This document shows positions 10,838 to 25,760 of a stretch of 64,000 nucleotides of DNA, in pieces. The notes under the pieces were generated by a model. The model made no database searches, was not told where the DNA came from, and worked only from the letters and a program-made list of their open reading frames with translations. The translations under genes and the position numbers were made by a program. Numbering within the stretch: position 1 is the first letter of the stretch; each line of letters begins with the position of its first letter. The stretch comes from Anthonomus grandis grandis (taxonomy: Eukaryota; Arthropoda; Insecta; Coleoptera; Curculionidae): positions 10,726,001 to 10,790,000 of the forward strand of contig NC_065551.1 in NCBI RefSeq assembly GCF_022605725.1, given 5' to 3'.

Positions 10838-13800
10838 ATCATTTGGCTATCTCGTATATGCGAAGTAGTAAATTTAAATTATATTCGAATAATAGATAAC
10901 AGTAATACTGTGAAATATGATTATTTTTTTTAAAAACAATACATCAAAAAAATTTTAAAAATAATTTACAGGACATCAAATGAACTTCAAAAATTAAATT
11001 GGAATGAAATCGGACAATGCTATAATGATTAATTGTTCTATTTTCTTAACCCTGGTTATGTCCAAAACTTAAAAGGATCATTTTGGTCATCTTGTATAAC
11101 CTAAATATTCATTTTAAAATAAATTTGAATAATAGATAACCGTAATTGAGTGAGATATGACTATTTTTATAAAACACAACACAAAACTATTTTTAAAAAT
11201 CATTTAGGGTTAATCAAATTATATCTAAAAATTAAATCGGAACAATCGTTAATGCTATTAGTTATTATATTTTCTTAATTCTGGTTGTGTTCAAACCGTA
11301 AAAAACACCATTTGGCTATCTTGTATATGCGAAATAGTAAATTTAAATTATATTCGAATAATAGATAACAGTAATGGAGTAAAATATGATTTTTTTTTTA
11401 AAACAATACATCAGAAAAATTTCAAAAATAATTAACAGTACATTAAATGAACTACAAAAATTAAATTGGAATCAAATCGGACAATGCTATAATAATTAAT
11501 TGTTCTATTTTCTTAACACTGGTTATGTCCAAAACTTAAAAAGGATTATTTGGGTCATCTTGTATAACCTAAATATTCATTTTAAAATAAATTTGAATAA
11601 TAGATAACCGTAATTGAGTGAGATATGACTATTTTTTTAAAACACAACACAAAACTATTTTTAAAAATCATTTAGGGTTAATCAAATTATATCTAAAAAT
11701 TAAATCGGAACAATCGTTAATGCTATTAGTTATTATATTTTCTTAATTCTGGTTGTGTTCAAACCGTAAAAAACATCATTTGGCTATCTCGTATATGCGA
11801 AATAGTAAATTTAAATTATATTCGAATAATAGATAACAGTAATAGAGTGAGATATGACTATTTTTAAAAATCATTTAGGGTTAATCAAATTATATCTAAA
11901 AATTAATTTAAAATTAAATCGGAACAATCGTTAACGCTATTAGTTATTATCTTTTCTTAATTCTGGTTGTGTTCAAACCGTAAAAACCATCATTTGGCTA
12001 TTTTGTATATGCGAAATAGTAAATTTAAATTATATTCGAATAATAGATAACAGTAATAGAGTGAGATATGACTATTTTTTTAAAACACAATACATCAAAA
12101 TATTTTTAAAAATCATTTAGGGTTAATCAAATTATTTCTAAAAATTAAATTAAAATTAAATCGGAACAATCGTTAACGCTATTAGTTATTATCTTTTCTT
12201 AATTCTGGTTGTGTTTAAACCGTAAAAAACATCATTTGGCTATTTTGTATATGCGAAATAGTAAATTTAAATTATATTCGAATAATAGATAACAGTTATA
12301 GAGTGAGATATAATTATTTTTTTTAAAAACAATTCATAAGAAAAATTTCAAAAATAATTTACAGTACATTAAATGAACTACAAAAATTAAATTGGAATCA
12401 AATCGGACAATGCTATAATAATTAATTGTTCTATTTTCTTAATCCTGGTTATGTCCAAAACTTAAAAAGGATCATTTGGGTCATCTTGTATAACCTAAAT
12501 ATTAATTTTAAAATAAATTTGAATGATAGATAACCGTAATTGAGTGAGATATGACTATTTTTTAAAACACAACACATAAAACTATTTTTAAAAATCATTT
12601 AGGGTTAATCAAATTATATCTAAAAATTAATTTAAAATTAAATCCGAACAATCGTTAACGCTATTAGTTATCTTTTCTTAATTCTGGTTGTGTTTAAACC
12701 GTAAAAACCATCATTTGGCTATTTTGTATATGCGAAATAGTAAATTTAAATTATATTCGAATAATAGATAACAGTAATACTGTGAAATATGATTATTTTT
12801 TTTTTAAACAGTACAACAAAAAAAATTAAAAAATAATTTACAGGACATCAAATGAACTTCAAAAATTAAATTGGAATGAAATCGGACAATGCTATAATGA
12901 TTAATTGTTCTATTTTCTTAACCCTGGTTATGTCCAAAACTTAAAAGGATCATTTGGGTCATCTTGTATAACCTAAATATTCATTTTAAAATATATTTGA
13001 ATAATAGATAACCGTAATTGAGTGAGATATGACTATTTTTTTAAAACACAACACAAAACTATTTTTAAAAATCATTTAGGGTTAATCAAATTATATCTAA
13101 AAATTAAATCGGAACAATCGTTAATGCTATTAGTTATTATATTTTCTTAATTCTGGTTGTGTTCAAACCGTAAAAAACATCATTTGGCTATCTTGTATAT
13201 GCGAAATAGTAAATTTAAATTATATTCGAATAATAGATAACAGTAATAGAGTAAAATATGATTTTTTTTTTAAAACAATACATCAGAAAAATTTCAAAAA
13301 TAATTTACAGTACATTAAATGAACTACAAAAATTAAATTGGAATCAAATCGGACAATGCTATAATAATTAATTGTTCTATTTTCTTAACACTGGTTATGT
13401 CCAAAACTTAAAAAGGATTATTTGGGTCATCTTGTATAACCTAAATATTCATTTTAAAATAAATTTGAATAATAGATAACCGTAATTGAGTGAGATATGA
13501 CTATTTTTTTAAAACACAACACAAAACTATTTTTAAAAATCATTTAGGGTTAATCAAATTATATCTAAAAATTAAATCGGAACAATCGTTAATGCTATTA
13601 GTTATTATATTTTCTTAATTCTGGTTGTGTTCAAACCGTAAAAAACATCATTTGGCTATCTCGTATATGCGAAATAGTAAATTTAAATTATATTCGAATA
13701 ATAGATAACAGTAATAGAGTGAGATATGACTATTTTTAAAAATCATTTAGGGTTAATCAAATTAAATCTAAAAATTGAATTAAAATTAAATCGGAACAAT

Positions 13801-15671
13801 CGCCAACGCTATTAGTTATTATATTTTCTTAACTCTGGTTGTGTTCAAACCGTAAAAAACATCATTTGGCTATCTCGTATATGCGAAATAGTAAATTTAA
13901 ATTATATTCGAATAATAGATAACAGTAATACTATGAAATATGATTATTTTTTTTAAAAACAATACATCAAAAAAATTTTAAAAATAATTTACAGGACATC
14001 AAATGAACTTCAAAAATTAAATTGGAATGAAATCGGACAATGCTATAATGATTAATTGTTCTATTTTCTTAACCCTGGTTATGTCCAAAACTTAAAAAGG
14101 ACCATTTGGGTCATCTTGTATAACCTAAATACTCATTTCAAAATAAATTTGAATAATAGATAACCGTAATTGAGTGAGATATGACTATTTTTTTAAAACA
14201 CAACACAAAACTATTTTTAAAAATCATTTAGGGTTAATCAAATTATATCTAAAAATTTAATCGGAACAATCGTTAACGCTATTAGTTATTATATTTTCTT
14301 AATTCTGGTTGTGTTCAAACCGTAAAAAACATCATTTGGCTATCTCGTATATGCGAAATAGTAAATTTAAATTATATTCGAATAATAGATAACAGTAATA
14401 GAGTGAGATATGACTATTTTTTTAAAACACAATACATAAAACTATTTTTAAAAATCATTTAGGGATAATCAAATTAATTCTAAAAATTGAATTAAAATTA
14501 AATCGGAACAATCGCCAATGCTATTAGTTATTATATTTTCTAAACTCTGGTTGTGTTCAAACCGTAAAAAACATCATTTGGCTATCTCGTATATGCGAAA
14601 TAGTAAATTTAAATTATATTCGAATAATAGATAACAGTAATACTGTGAAATATGATTATTTTTTTTAAAAACAATACATCAAAAAAATTTTAAAAATAAT
14701 TTACAGGACATCAAATGAACTTCAAAAATTAAATTGGAATGAAATCGGACAATGCTATAATGATTAATTGTTCTATTTTCTTAACTCTGGTTATGTCCAA
14801 AACTTAAAAGGATCATTTGGGTCATCTTGTATAACCTAAATATTCATTTTAAAATAAATTTGAATAATAGATAACCGTAATTGAGTGAGATATGACTATT
14901 TTTTTTAAACACAATACAACAAAATATTTTTTAAAATCATTTAGGGTTAATCAAATTATATCTAAAAATTAAATTAAAATTAAATCGGAACAATCGTTAA
15001 CGCTATTAGTTATTATCTTTTCTTAATTCTGGTTTTGTTCAAACCGTAAAAAACATCATTTGGCTATTTTGTATATGCGAAATAGTAAATTTAAATTATA
15101 TTCGAATAATAGATAACAGTAATACTGTGAAATATGATTATTTTTTTTTTAAACAGTACAACAAAAAAAATTAAAAAATAATTTACAGGACATCAAATGA
15201 ACTTCAAAAATTAAATTGGAATGAAATCGGACAATGCTATAATGATTAATTGTTCTATTTTCTTAACCCTGGTTATGTCCAAAACTTAAAAGGATCATTT
15301 GGGTCATCTTGTATAACCTAAATATTCATTTTAAAATATATTTGAATAATAGATAACCGTAATTGAGTGAGATATGACTATTTTTTTAAAACACAACACA
15401 AAACTATTTTTAAAAATCATTTAGGGTTAATCAAATTATATCTAAAAACTAAATCGGAACAATCGTTAATGCTATTAGTTATTATATTTTCTTAATTCTG
15501 GTTGTGTTCAAACCGTAAAAAACATCATTTGGCTATCTTGTATATGCGAAATAGTAAATTTAAATTATATTCGAATAATAGATAACAGTAATAGAGTAAA
15601 ATATGATTTTTTTTTTAAAACAATACATCAGAAAAATTTCAAAAATAATTTACAGTACATTAAATGAACTA
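10838..15671 (+). repeat. Block R1: mixed A/B monomers with an internal ~1.6-1.9 kb duplication
   Basis: About twenty A2, A1, B and B3 monomers without a C-head. Two copies of a rare 'short' B3 allele lie 1,872 bp apart (actattttt at 11857-11865 and 13729-13737), and the sequence around them is duplicated (ctaaatattc at 11569 and 13441). The stretch from about 12090 to 13735 has no counterpart in R2. Its first 600 bp match 7311 onwards at an offset near 4,750, so it appears to derive partly from the 12-mer block. Confidence 0.82.
11837..11880 (+). repeat. B3 monomer with deletion between actattttt direct repeats
   Basis: Most B3 tails carry actattttt twice, about 28 bp apart, separated by a stretch ending acataaa. 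Here only one copy (11857-11865) remains and it runs straight into aaaaatcatttaggg. The loss of one repeat plus the spacer is the signature of slippage or single-strand annealing. The same allele is present at 13729-13737 and 33876-33884, so it arose once and was copied with its block. Confidence 0.8.
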
Positions 15672-18600
15672 CAAAAATTAAATTGGAATCAAATCGGACA
15701 ATGCTATAATAATTAATTGTTCTATTTTCTTAACCCTGGTTATGTCCAAAACTTAAAAAGGATCATTTGGGTCATCTTGTATAACCTAAATATTAATTTT
15801 AAAATAAATTTGAATGATAGATAACCGTAATTGAGTGAGATATGACTATTTTTTAAAACACAACACATAAAACTATTTTTAAAAATCATTTAGGGTTAAT
15901 CAAATTTTATCTAAAAATTAATTTAAAATTAAATCGGAACAATCGTTAATGCTATTAGTTATTATATTTTCTTAACTCTGGTTGTGTTCAAACCGTAAAA
16001 AACATCATTTGGCTATCTCGTATATGCGAAATAGTAAATTTAAATTATATTCGAATAATAGATAACAGTAATAGTGTGAAATATGATTATTTTTTCTAAA
16101 AACAATACATCAAAAAAATTTTAAAAATAATTTACAGGACTCAAATGAAATTCAAAAATTAAATTGGAATGAAATCGGACAATGCTATAATGATAAATTG
16201 TTCTATTTTCTTAACCCTGGTTATGTCCAAAACTTAAAAGGATCATTTGGGTCATCTTGTATAACCTAAATATTCATTTTAAAATAAATTTGAATAATAG
16301 ATAACCGTAATTGAGTGGGATATGACTATTTTTTTTTAACACAATACATCAAAATATTTTTAAAAATCATTTAGGGTTAATCAAATTATTTCTAAAAATT
16401 AAATTAAAATTAAATCGAAACAATCGTTAACGCTATTAGTTATTATATTTTCTTAATTCTGGTTGTGTTTAAACCGTAAAAAACATCATTTGACTATTTT
16501 GTATATGCGAAATAGTAAATTTAAATTATATTCGAATAATAGATAACAGTTATAGAGTGAGATATAATTATTTTTTTTAAAAACAATTCATAAGAAAAAT
16601 TTCAAAAATAATTTACAGTACATTAAATGAACTACAAAAATTATATTGGAATCAAATCGGACAATGCTATAATAATTAATTGTTCTATTTTCTTAACCCT
16701 GGTTATGTTTAAAACTTAAAAAGGATCATTTGGGTCATCTTGTATAACCTAAATATTAATTTTAAAATAAATTTGAATGATAGATAACCGTAATTGAGTG
16801 AGATATGACTATTTTTTAAAACACAACACATAAAACTATATTTAAAAATCATTTAGGGTTAATCAAATTATATCTAAAAATTAATTTAAAATTAAATCGG
16901 AACAATCGTTAATGCTATTAGTTATTATATTTTCTTAACTCTGGTTGTGTTCAAACCGTAAAAAACATCATTTGGCTATCTCGTATATGCGAAATAGTAA
17001 ATTTAAATTATATTCGAATAATAGATAACAGTAATAGTGTGAAATATGATTATTTTTTTTAAAAACAATACATCAGAAAAATTTTAAAAATAATTTACAG
17101 GACATCAAATGAACTTCAAAAATTAAATTGGAATGAAATCGGACAATGCTATAATGATTAATTGTTCTATTTTCTTAACCCTGGTTATGTCCAAAACTTA
17201 AAAGGATCATTTGGGTCATCTTGTATAACCTAAATATTCTTTTTAAAATAAATTTGAATAATAGATAACAGTAATTGACTGAGATATGACTATTTTTTTT
17301 TAACACAATACACCATCATCATTTAGGGTTAATCAAATTATATCTAAAAATTGAATTAAAATTAAATCGGAACAATCGCCAACACTATTAGTTATTATAT
17401 TTTCTTAACTCTGGTTGTGTTCAAACCGTAAAAAACATCATTTAGCTATCTCGTATATGCGAAATAGTAAATTTAAATTATATTCGAATAATAGATAACA
17501 GTTATAGAGTGAGATATAATTATTTTTTTTAAAAACAATTCATAAGAAAAATTTCAAAAATAATTTACAGTACATTAAATGAACTACAAAAATTAAATTG
17601 GAATCAAATCGGACAATGCTATAATAATTAATTGTTCTATTTTCTTAACCCTGGTTAAGTCCAAAACTTAAAAAGGATCATTTGGGTCATCTTGTATAAC
17701 CTAAATATTAATTTTAAAATAAATTTGAATGATAGATAACCGTAATTGAATGAGATATGACTATTTTTTAAAACACAACACATAAAACTATATTTAAAAA
17801 TTATTTAGGGTTAATCAAATTATATCTAAAAATTAATTTAAAATTAAATCGGAACAATCGTTAATGCTATTAGTTATTATATTTTCTTAACTCTGGTTGT
17901 GTTCAAACCGTAAAAAACATCATTTGGCTATCTCGTATATGCGAAATAGTAAATTTAAATGATATTCGAATAATAGATAACAGTAATAGTGTGAAATATG
18001 ATTATTTTTTTTAAAAACAATACATCAGAAAAATTTTAAAAATAATTTACAGGACATCAAATGAACTTCAAAAATTAAATTGGAATGAAATCGGACAATG
18101 CTATAATGATTAATTGTTTTATTTTCTTAACCCTGGTTATGTCCAAAACTTAAAAAGGATCAATTGGGTCATCTTGTATAATTTAAATATGAATTTTAAA
18201 ATAAATTTGAATAATAGGTAACCGTAATTGAGTGAAATATGATTATTTTTTTTAAACACAATACATTAAAAAATTTTAGAAAATTATTTAGGGTTAAACA
18301 AATTATATCTAAAAATTAAATTGAAATCATATCGGAACATTAGCTATAGGTAATAGTAATCGATTTTCTTTATCCTGGTTATGTCCAAAACATAAAAAGG
18401 ATCATTTGAGTCATCTTGTATAACCTAAATAATAATTTTAATTTATATTTGAATAATAGATAACCGTAATTAAGTGAGATATTACTATTTTTTTAAAACA
18501 CAATACATTAAACTATTTTTAAAAATCATTTAGGGTTAATCAAATTATATCTAAAAATTGAATTAAAATTAAATCGGAACAATCGCCAACGCTATTAGTT

Positions 18601-18785
18601 ATTATATTTTCTTAACTCTGGTTGTGTTCAAACCGTAAAAAACATCATTTTGTTATCTCGTATATGCGAAATAGTAAATTTAAATTATATTCGAATAATA
18701 GATAACAGTAATAGTGTGAAATATGATTATTTTTTTTAAAAACAATACATCAGAAAAATTTTAAAAATAATTTACAGGACATCAA
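15672..18785 (+). repeat. Block P2: second copy of the tetramer block
   Basis: This block repeats P1, with the same A1-B-A2-B rhythm and the same private variants: aaattatgtttaaaac-type box 1 near 16707, the cat-rich short A2 near 17310, ggttaagtcc near 17655 and a C-head near 18341. It differs from P1 by scattered substitutions, for example caaattttat at 15901 and caccatcatc near 17310. At its right end about 725 bp (18060-18785, three monomers) is present here but missing from P4. Confidence 0.85.
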
Positions 18786-19038
18786 ATGAACTTCAAAAAT
18801 TAAATTGGAATGAAATCGGACAATGCTATAATGATTAATTGTTCTATTTTCTTAACCCTGGTTATATCCAAAACTTAAAAAGGATCATTTGGGTCATCTT
18901 GTATAACCTAAATATTCATTTTAAAATAAACTTAAATAATAGATAACCGTAATTGAGTGAGATATGACTATTTTTTTTAAACACAATACATCAAAATATT
19001 TTTAAAAATCATTTAGGGTTAATCAAATTATATCTAAA

Positions 19039-19520
19039 AATTAAATTGAAATCATATGGGAACATTAGCTATAGGTAATAGTAATCGATTTTCTTTATCC
19101 TGGTTATGTCCAAAACATAAAAAGGATCATTTGAGTCATCTTGTATAACCTAAATATTCATTTTAAAATAAACTTAAATAATAGATAACCGTAATTGAGT
19201 GAGATATGACTATTTTTTTTAAACACAATACATCAAAATATTTTTAAAAATCATTTAGGGTTAATCAAATTATATCTAAAAATTAAATTGAAATCATATG
19301 GGAACATTAGCTATAGGTAATAGTAATCGATTTTCTTTATCCTGGTTATGTCTAAAACATAAAAAGGATCATTTGGGTCATCTTGTATAACCTAAATATT
19401 CATTTTAAAATAAATTTGAATAATAGATAACCGTAATTGAGTAAGATATGACTATTTTTTTAAAACACAACACAAAACTATTTTTAAAAATCATTTAGTG
19501 TTAATCAAATTATATGTAAA
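19039..19520 (+). repeat. Tandem C-C monomer pair
   Basis: Two C-heads in direct succession (19039-19280 and 19281-19520), both with the private change catatggga in place of catatcgga, which removes a CpG. The second has an A-tail with ttagtgttaatc. Equivalent C-C pairs occur at 42401-42882, from 49084 and at 57703-58186; the last keeps catatcgga and so may be an independent event. Confidence 0.85.
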
Positions 19521-22500
19521 AATTAAATCGGAACAATCGTTAATGCTATTATTATATTTTCTTAATTCTGGTTGTGTTCAAACCGTAAAAAACATCATTT
19601 GGCTATCTTGTATATGCGAAATAGTAAATTTAAATTATATTCGAATAATAGATAACAGTAATAGAGTAAAATATGATTTTTTTTTTTAAAACAATACATC
19701 AGAAAAATTTCAAAAATAATTTACAGTACAATAAATGAACTACAAAAATTAAATTGGAATCAAATCGGACAATGCTATAATAATTAATTGTTCTATTTTC
19801 TTAACCCTGGTTATATCCAAAACTTAAAAAGGATCATTTGGGTCATCTTGTATAATTTAAATATGAATTTTAAAATTAATTTGAATAATAGGTAACCGTA
19901 ATTGAGTGAGATATGACTATTTTTTTAAAACACAACACAAAACTATTTTTAAAAATCATTTAGTGTTAATCAAATTATATGTAAAAATTAAATCGGAACA
20001 ATCGTTAATGCTATTAGTTATTATATTTTCTTAATTCTGGTTGTGTTCAAACCGTAAAAAACATCATTTGGCTATCTTGTATATGCGAAATAGTAAATTT
20101 AAATTATATTCGAATAATAGATAACAGTAATAGAGTAAAATATGATTTTTTTTTTTAAAACAATACATCAGAAAAATTTCAAAAATAATTTACAGTACAA
20201 TAAATGAACTACAAAAATTAAATTGGAATCAAATCGGACAATGCTATAATGATTAATTGTTCTATTTTCTTAACCCTGGTTATGTCCAAAACTTAAAAGG
20301 ATCATTTGGGTTATCTTGTATAACCTAAATATTCATTTTAAAATAAATTTGAATAATAGATAACCGTAATTGAGTGAGATATGACTATTTTTTTAAAACA
20401 CAACACAAAACTATTTTTAAAAATCATTTAGGGTTAATCAAATTATATCTAAAAATTAACTCGGTACAATCGTTAATGCTATTAGTTATTATATTTTCTT
20501 AATTCTGGTTGTGTTCAAACCGTAAAAAACATCATTTGGCTATCTTGTATATGCGAAATAGTAAATTTAAATTATATTCGAATAATAGATAACAGTAATA
20601 GTGTGAAATATGATTATTTTTTTTAAAAACAATACATCAGAAAAATTTTAAAAATAATTTACAGGACATCAAATGAACTTCAAAAATTAAATTGGAATGA
20701 AATCGGACAATGCTATAATGATTAATTGTTCTATTTTCTTAACCCTGGTTATGTCCAAAACTTAAAAAGGATCAATTGGGTCATCTTGTATAACTTAAAT
20801 ATGAATTTTAAAATAAATTTGAATAATAGGTAACCGTAATTGAGTGAAATATGAATATTTTTTTTAAACACAATACATTAAAAAATTTTAGAAAATTATT
20901 TAGGGTTAAACAAATTATATCTAAAAATTAAATTGAAATCATATCGGAACATTAGCTATAGGTAATAGTAATCGATTTTCTTTATCCTGGTTATGTCCAA
21001 AACATAAAAAGGATCATTTGAGTCATCTTGTATATCCTAAATAATAATTTTAATTTATATTTGAATAATAGATAACCGTAATTGAGTGAGATATGACTAT
21101 TTTTTTTAAACACAATACATCAAAATATTTTTAAAAATCATTTAGGGTTAATCAAATTATATCTAAAAATTAAATTAAAATTAAATCGGAACAATCGTTA
21201 ACGCTATTAGTTATTATCTTTTCTTAATTCTGGTTGTGTTCAAACCGTAAAAAACATCATTTGGCTATTTTGTATATGTGAAATAGTAAATTTAAATTAT
21301 ATTCGAATAATAGATAACAGTAATAGAGCGAGATATGACTATTTTTTTAAAACACAATACATTAAAATATTTTTAAAAATCATTTAGGGTTAATCAAATT
21401 ATATCTAAAAATTGAATTAAAATTAAATCGGAACAATCGCCAACGCTATTAGTTATTATATTTTCTTAACTCTGGTTGTGTTCAAACCGTAAAAAACATC
21501 ATTTGGCTATCTCGTATATGCGAAATAGTAAATTTAAATTATATTCGAATAATAGATAACAGTAATACTGTAAAATATGATTATTTTTTTTAAAAACAAT
21601 ATATCAAAAAAATTTTAAAAATAATTTACAGGACATCAAATGAACTTCAAAAATTAAATTGGAATGAAATCGGACAATGCTATAATGATTAATTGTTCTA
21701 TTTTCTTAACCCTGGTTATGTCCAAAACTTAAAAAGGATCAATTGGGTCATCTTGTATAATTTAAATATGAATTTTAAAATTAATTTGAATAATAGGTAA
21801 CCGTAATTGAGTGAGATATGACTATTTTTTTAAAACACAACACAAAACTATTTTTAAAAATCATTTAGGGTTAATCAAATTATATCTAAAAATTGAATTA
21901 AAATAAAATCGGAACAATCGCCAACGCTATTAGTTATTATATTTTCTTAACTCTTGTTGTGTTCAAACCGTAAAAAACATCATTTGGCTATCTCGTATAT
22001 GCGAAATAGTAAATTTAAATTATATTAGAATAATAGATAACAGTAATACTGTGAAATATGATTATTTTTTATAAAAACAATACATCAAAAAAATTTTAAA
22101 AATAATTTACAGGACATCAAATGAACTTCAAAAATTAAATTGGAATGAAATCGGACAATGCTATAATGATTAATTGTTCTATTTTCTTAACCCTGGTTAT
22201 GTCCAAAACTTAAAAAGGATTATTTGGGTCAGCTTGTATAACCTAAATATAAATTTTAAAATAAATTCGAATAATAGGTAACCGTAATTGAGTGAGATAT
22301 GATTATTTTTTTTAAACACAATACATTAAAATATTTTTAAAAATCATATAGGGGTAATCAAATTATATCTAAAAATTTAATCGGAACAATCGTTAACGCT
22401 ATTAGTTATTATATTTTCTTAATTCTGGTTGTGTTCAAACCGTAAAAAACATCATTTGGCTATCTTGTATATGCGAAATAGTAAATTTAAATTATATTCG

Positions 22501-23820
22501 AATAATAGATAACAGTAATAGAGCGAGATATGACTATTTTTTTAAAACACAATACATCAAAATATTTTTAAAAATCATTTAGGGTTAATCAAATTATATC
22601 TAAAAATTGAATTAAAATTAAATCGGAACAATCGCCAACGCTATTAGTTATTATATTTTCTTAATTCTGGTTGTGTTCAAACCGTAAAAAACATCATTTG
22701 GCTATCTTGTATATGCGAAATAGTAAATTTAAATTATATTCGAATAATAGATAACAGTAATAGAGTAAAATATGATTTTTTTTTTAAAACAATACATCAG
22801 AAAAATTTCAAAAATAATTTACAGTACAATAAATGAACTACAAAAATTAAATTGGAATCAAATCGGACAATGCTATAATAATTAATTGTTCTATTTTCTT
22901 AACCCTGGTTATGTCCAAAACTTAAAAAGGATCATTTGGGTCATCTTGTATAACCTAAATATGAATTTTAAAATAAATTTGAATGATAGATAACCGTAAT
23001 TGAGTGAGATATGACTATTTTTTAAAACACAACACATAAAACTATTTTTAAAAATCATTTAGGGTTAATCAAATTATATCTAAAAATTAATTTAAAATAA
23101 AATCGGAACAATCGTTAATGCTATTAGTTATTATATTTTCTTAACTCTGGTTGTGTTCAAACCGTAAAAAACATCATTTGGCTATCTCGTATATGCGAAA
23201 TAGTAAATTTAAATTATATTCGAATAATAGATAACAGTAATAGTGTGAAATATGATTATTTTTTTTAAAAACAATACATCAAAAAAATTTTAAAAATAAT
23301 TTACAGGACATCAAATGAACTTCAAAAATTAAATTGGAATGAAATCGGACAATGCTATAATGATTAATTGTTCTATTTTCTTAACCCTGGTTATGTCCAA
23401 AACTTAAAAAGGATCAATTGGGTCATCTTGTATAATTTAAATATGAATTTTAAAATTAATTTGAATAATAGGTAACCGTAATTGAGTGAGATATGACTAT
23501 TTTTTTAAAACACAACACAAAACTATTTTTAAAAATCATTTAGGGTTAATCAAATTATATCTAAAAATTGAATTAAAATAAAATCGGAACAATCGCCAAC
23601 GCTATTAGTTATTATATTTTCTTAACTCTTGTTGTGTTCAAACCGTAAAAAACATCATTTGGCTATCTCGTATATGCGAAATAGTAAATTTAAATTATAT
23701 TCGAATAATAGATAACAGTAATACTGTGAAATATGATTATTTTTTATAAAAACAATACATCAGAAAAATTTTAAAAATAATTTACAGGACATCAAATGAA
23801 CTTCAAAAATTAAATTGGAA

Positions 23821-25760
23821 TGAAATCGGACAATGCTATAATGATTAATTGTTCTATTTTCTTAACCCTGGTTATGTCCAAAACTTAAAAAGGATCAATT
23901 GGGTCATCTTGTATAACTTAAATATGAATTTTAAAATAAATTTGAATAATAGGTAACCGTAATTGAGTGAAATATGAATATTTTTTTTAAACACAATACA
24001 TTAAAAAATTTTAGAAAATTATTTAGGGTTAAACAAATTATATCTAAAAATTAAATTGAAATCATATCGGAACATTAGCTATAGGTAATAGTAATCGATT
24101 TTCTTTATCCTGGTTATGTCCAAAACATAAAAAGGATCATTTGAGTCATCTTGTATAACCTAAATAATAATTTTAATTTATATTTGAATAATAGATAACC
24201 GTAATTAAGTGAGATATGACTATTTTTTTTAAACACAATACATCAAAATATTTTTAAAAATCATTTAGGGTTAATCAAATTATATCTAAAAATTAAATTA
24301 AAATTAAATCGGAACAATCGTTAACGCTATTAGTTATTATCTTTTCTTAATTCTGGTTGTGTTCAAACCGTAAAAAACATCATTTGGCTATTTTGTATAT
24401 GTGAAATAGTAAATTTAAATTATATTCGAATAATAGATAACAGTAATAGAGCGAGATATGACTATTTTTTTAAAACACAATACATTAAAATATTTTTAAA
24501 AATCATTTAGGGTTAATCAAATTATATCTAAAAATTGAATTAAAATTAAATCGGAACAATCGCCAACGCTATTAGTTATTATATTTTCTTAACTCTGGTT
24601 GTGTTCAAACCGTAAAAAACATCATTTGGCTATCTCGTATATGCGAAATAGTAAATTTAAATTATATTCGAATAATAGATAACAGTAATACTGTAAAATA
24701 TGATTATTTTTTTTAAAAACAATACATCAAAAAAATTTTAAAAATAATTTACAGGACATCAAATGAACTTCAAAAATTAAATTGGAATGAAATCGGACAA
24801 TGCTATAATGATTAATTGTTCTATTTTCTTAACCCTGGTTATGTCCAAAACTTAAAAAGGATCAATTGGGTCATCTTGTATAACTTAAATATGAATTTTA
24901 AAATAAATTTGAATAATAGGTAACCGTAATTGAGTGAAATATGAATATTTTTTTTAAACACAATACATTAAAAAATTTTAGAAAATTATTTAGGGTTAAA
25001 CAAATTATATCTAAAAATTAAATTGAAATCATATCGGAACATTAGCTATAGGTAATAGTAATCGATTTTCTTTATCCTGGTTATGTCCAAAACATAAAAA
25101 GGATCATTTGAGTCATCTTGTATAACCTAAATAATAATTTTAATTTATATTTGAATAATAGATAACCGTAATTAAGTGAGATATGACTATTTTTTTTAAA
25201 CACAATACATCAAAATATTTTTAAAAATCATTTAGGGTTAATCAAATTATATCTAAAAATTAAATTAAAATTAAATCGGAACAATCGTTAACGCTATTAG
25301 TTATTATCTTTTCTTAATTCTGGTTGTGTTCAAACCGTAAAAAACATCATTTGGCTATTTTGTATATGTGAAATAGTAAATTTAAATTATATTCGAATAA
25401 TAGATAACAGTAATAGAGCGAGATATGACTATTTTTTTAAAACACAATACATTAAAATATTTTTAAAAATCATTTAGGGTTAATCAAATTATATCTAAAA
25501 ATTGAATTAAAATTAAATCGGAACAATCGCCAACGCTATTAGTTATTATATTTTCTTAACTCTGGTTGTGTTCAAACCGTAAAAAACATCATTTGGCTAT
25601 CTCGTATATGCGAAATAGTAAATTTAAATTATATTCGAATAATAAATAACAGTAATACTGTAAAATATGATTATTTTTTTTAAAAACAATACATCAAAAA
25701 AATTTTAAAAATAATTTACAGGACATCAAATGAACTTCAAAAGTTAAATTGGAATGAAAT
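23821..25760 (+). repeat. Two tandem ~967-bp four-monomer units inside S1
   Basis: Markers recur at a 967-bp step: taacttaaat at 23914 and 24881, and the C-heads near 24073 and 25041. The unit is A3-C-B3-B. Only one such unit is present at the equivalent place in S3 (53200-54170), where the offset to S1 drops by about 968 bp. Limits are approximate because exchange points in near-identical repeats cannot be placed exactly. Confidence 0.78.

Noticed and set aside
19498..19689. A 63-codon open frame, with an identical copy at 42860-43051
   Set aside because: It starts with GTG (from the change tttaggg to tttagtg) and stays open only because of a 4-bp loss in gctattagttattat. The intact sister monomer at 19978 is closed. 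It has no Shine-Dalgarno or Kozak context, its composition is that of the satellite, and the second copy is just the S2 duplicate. It is not a gene.
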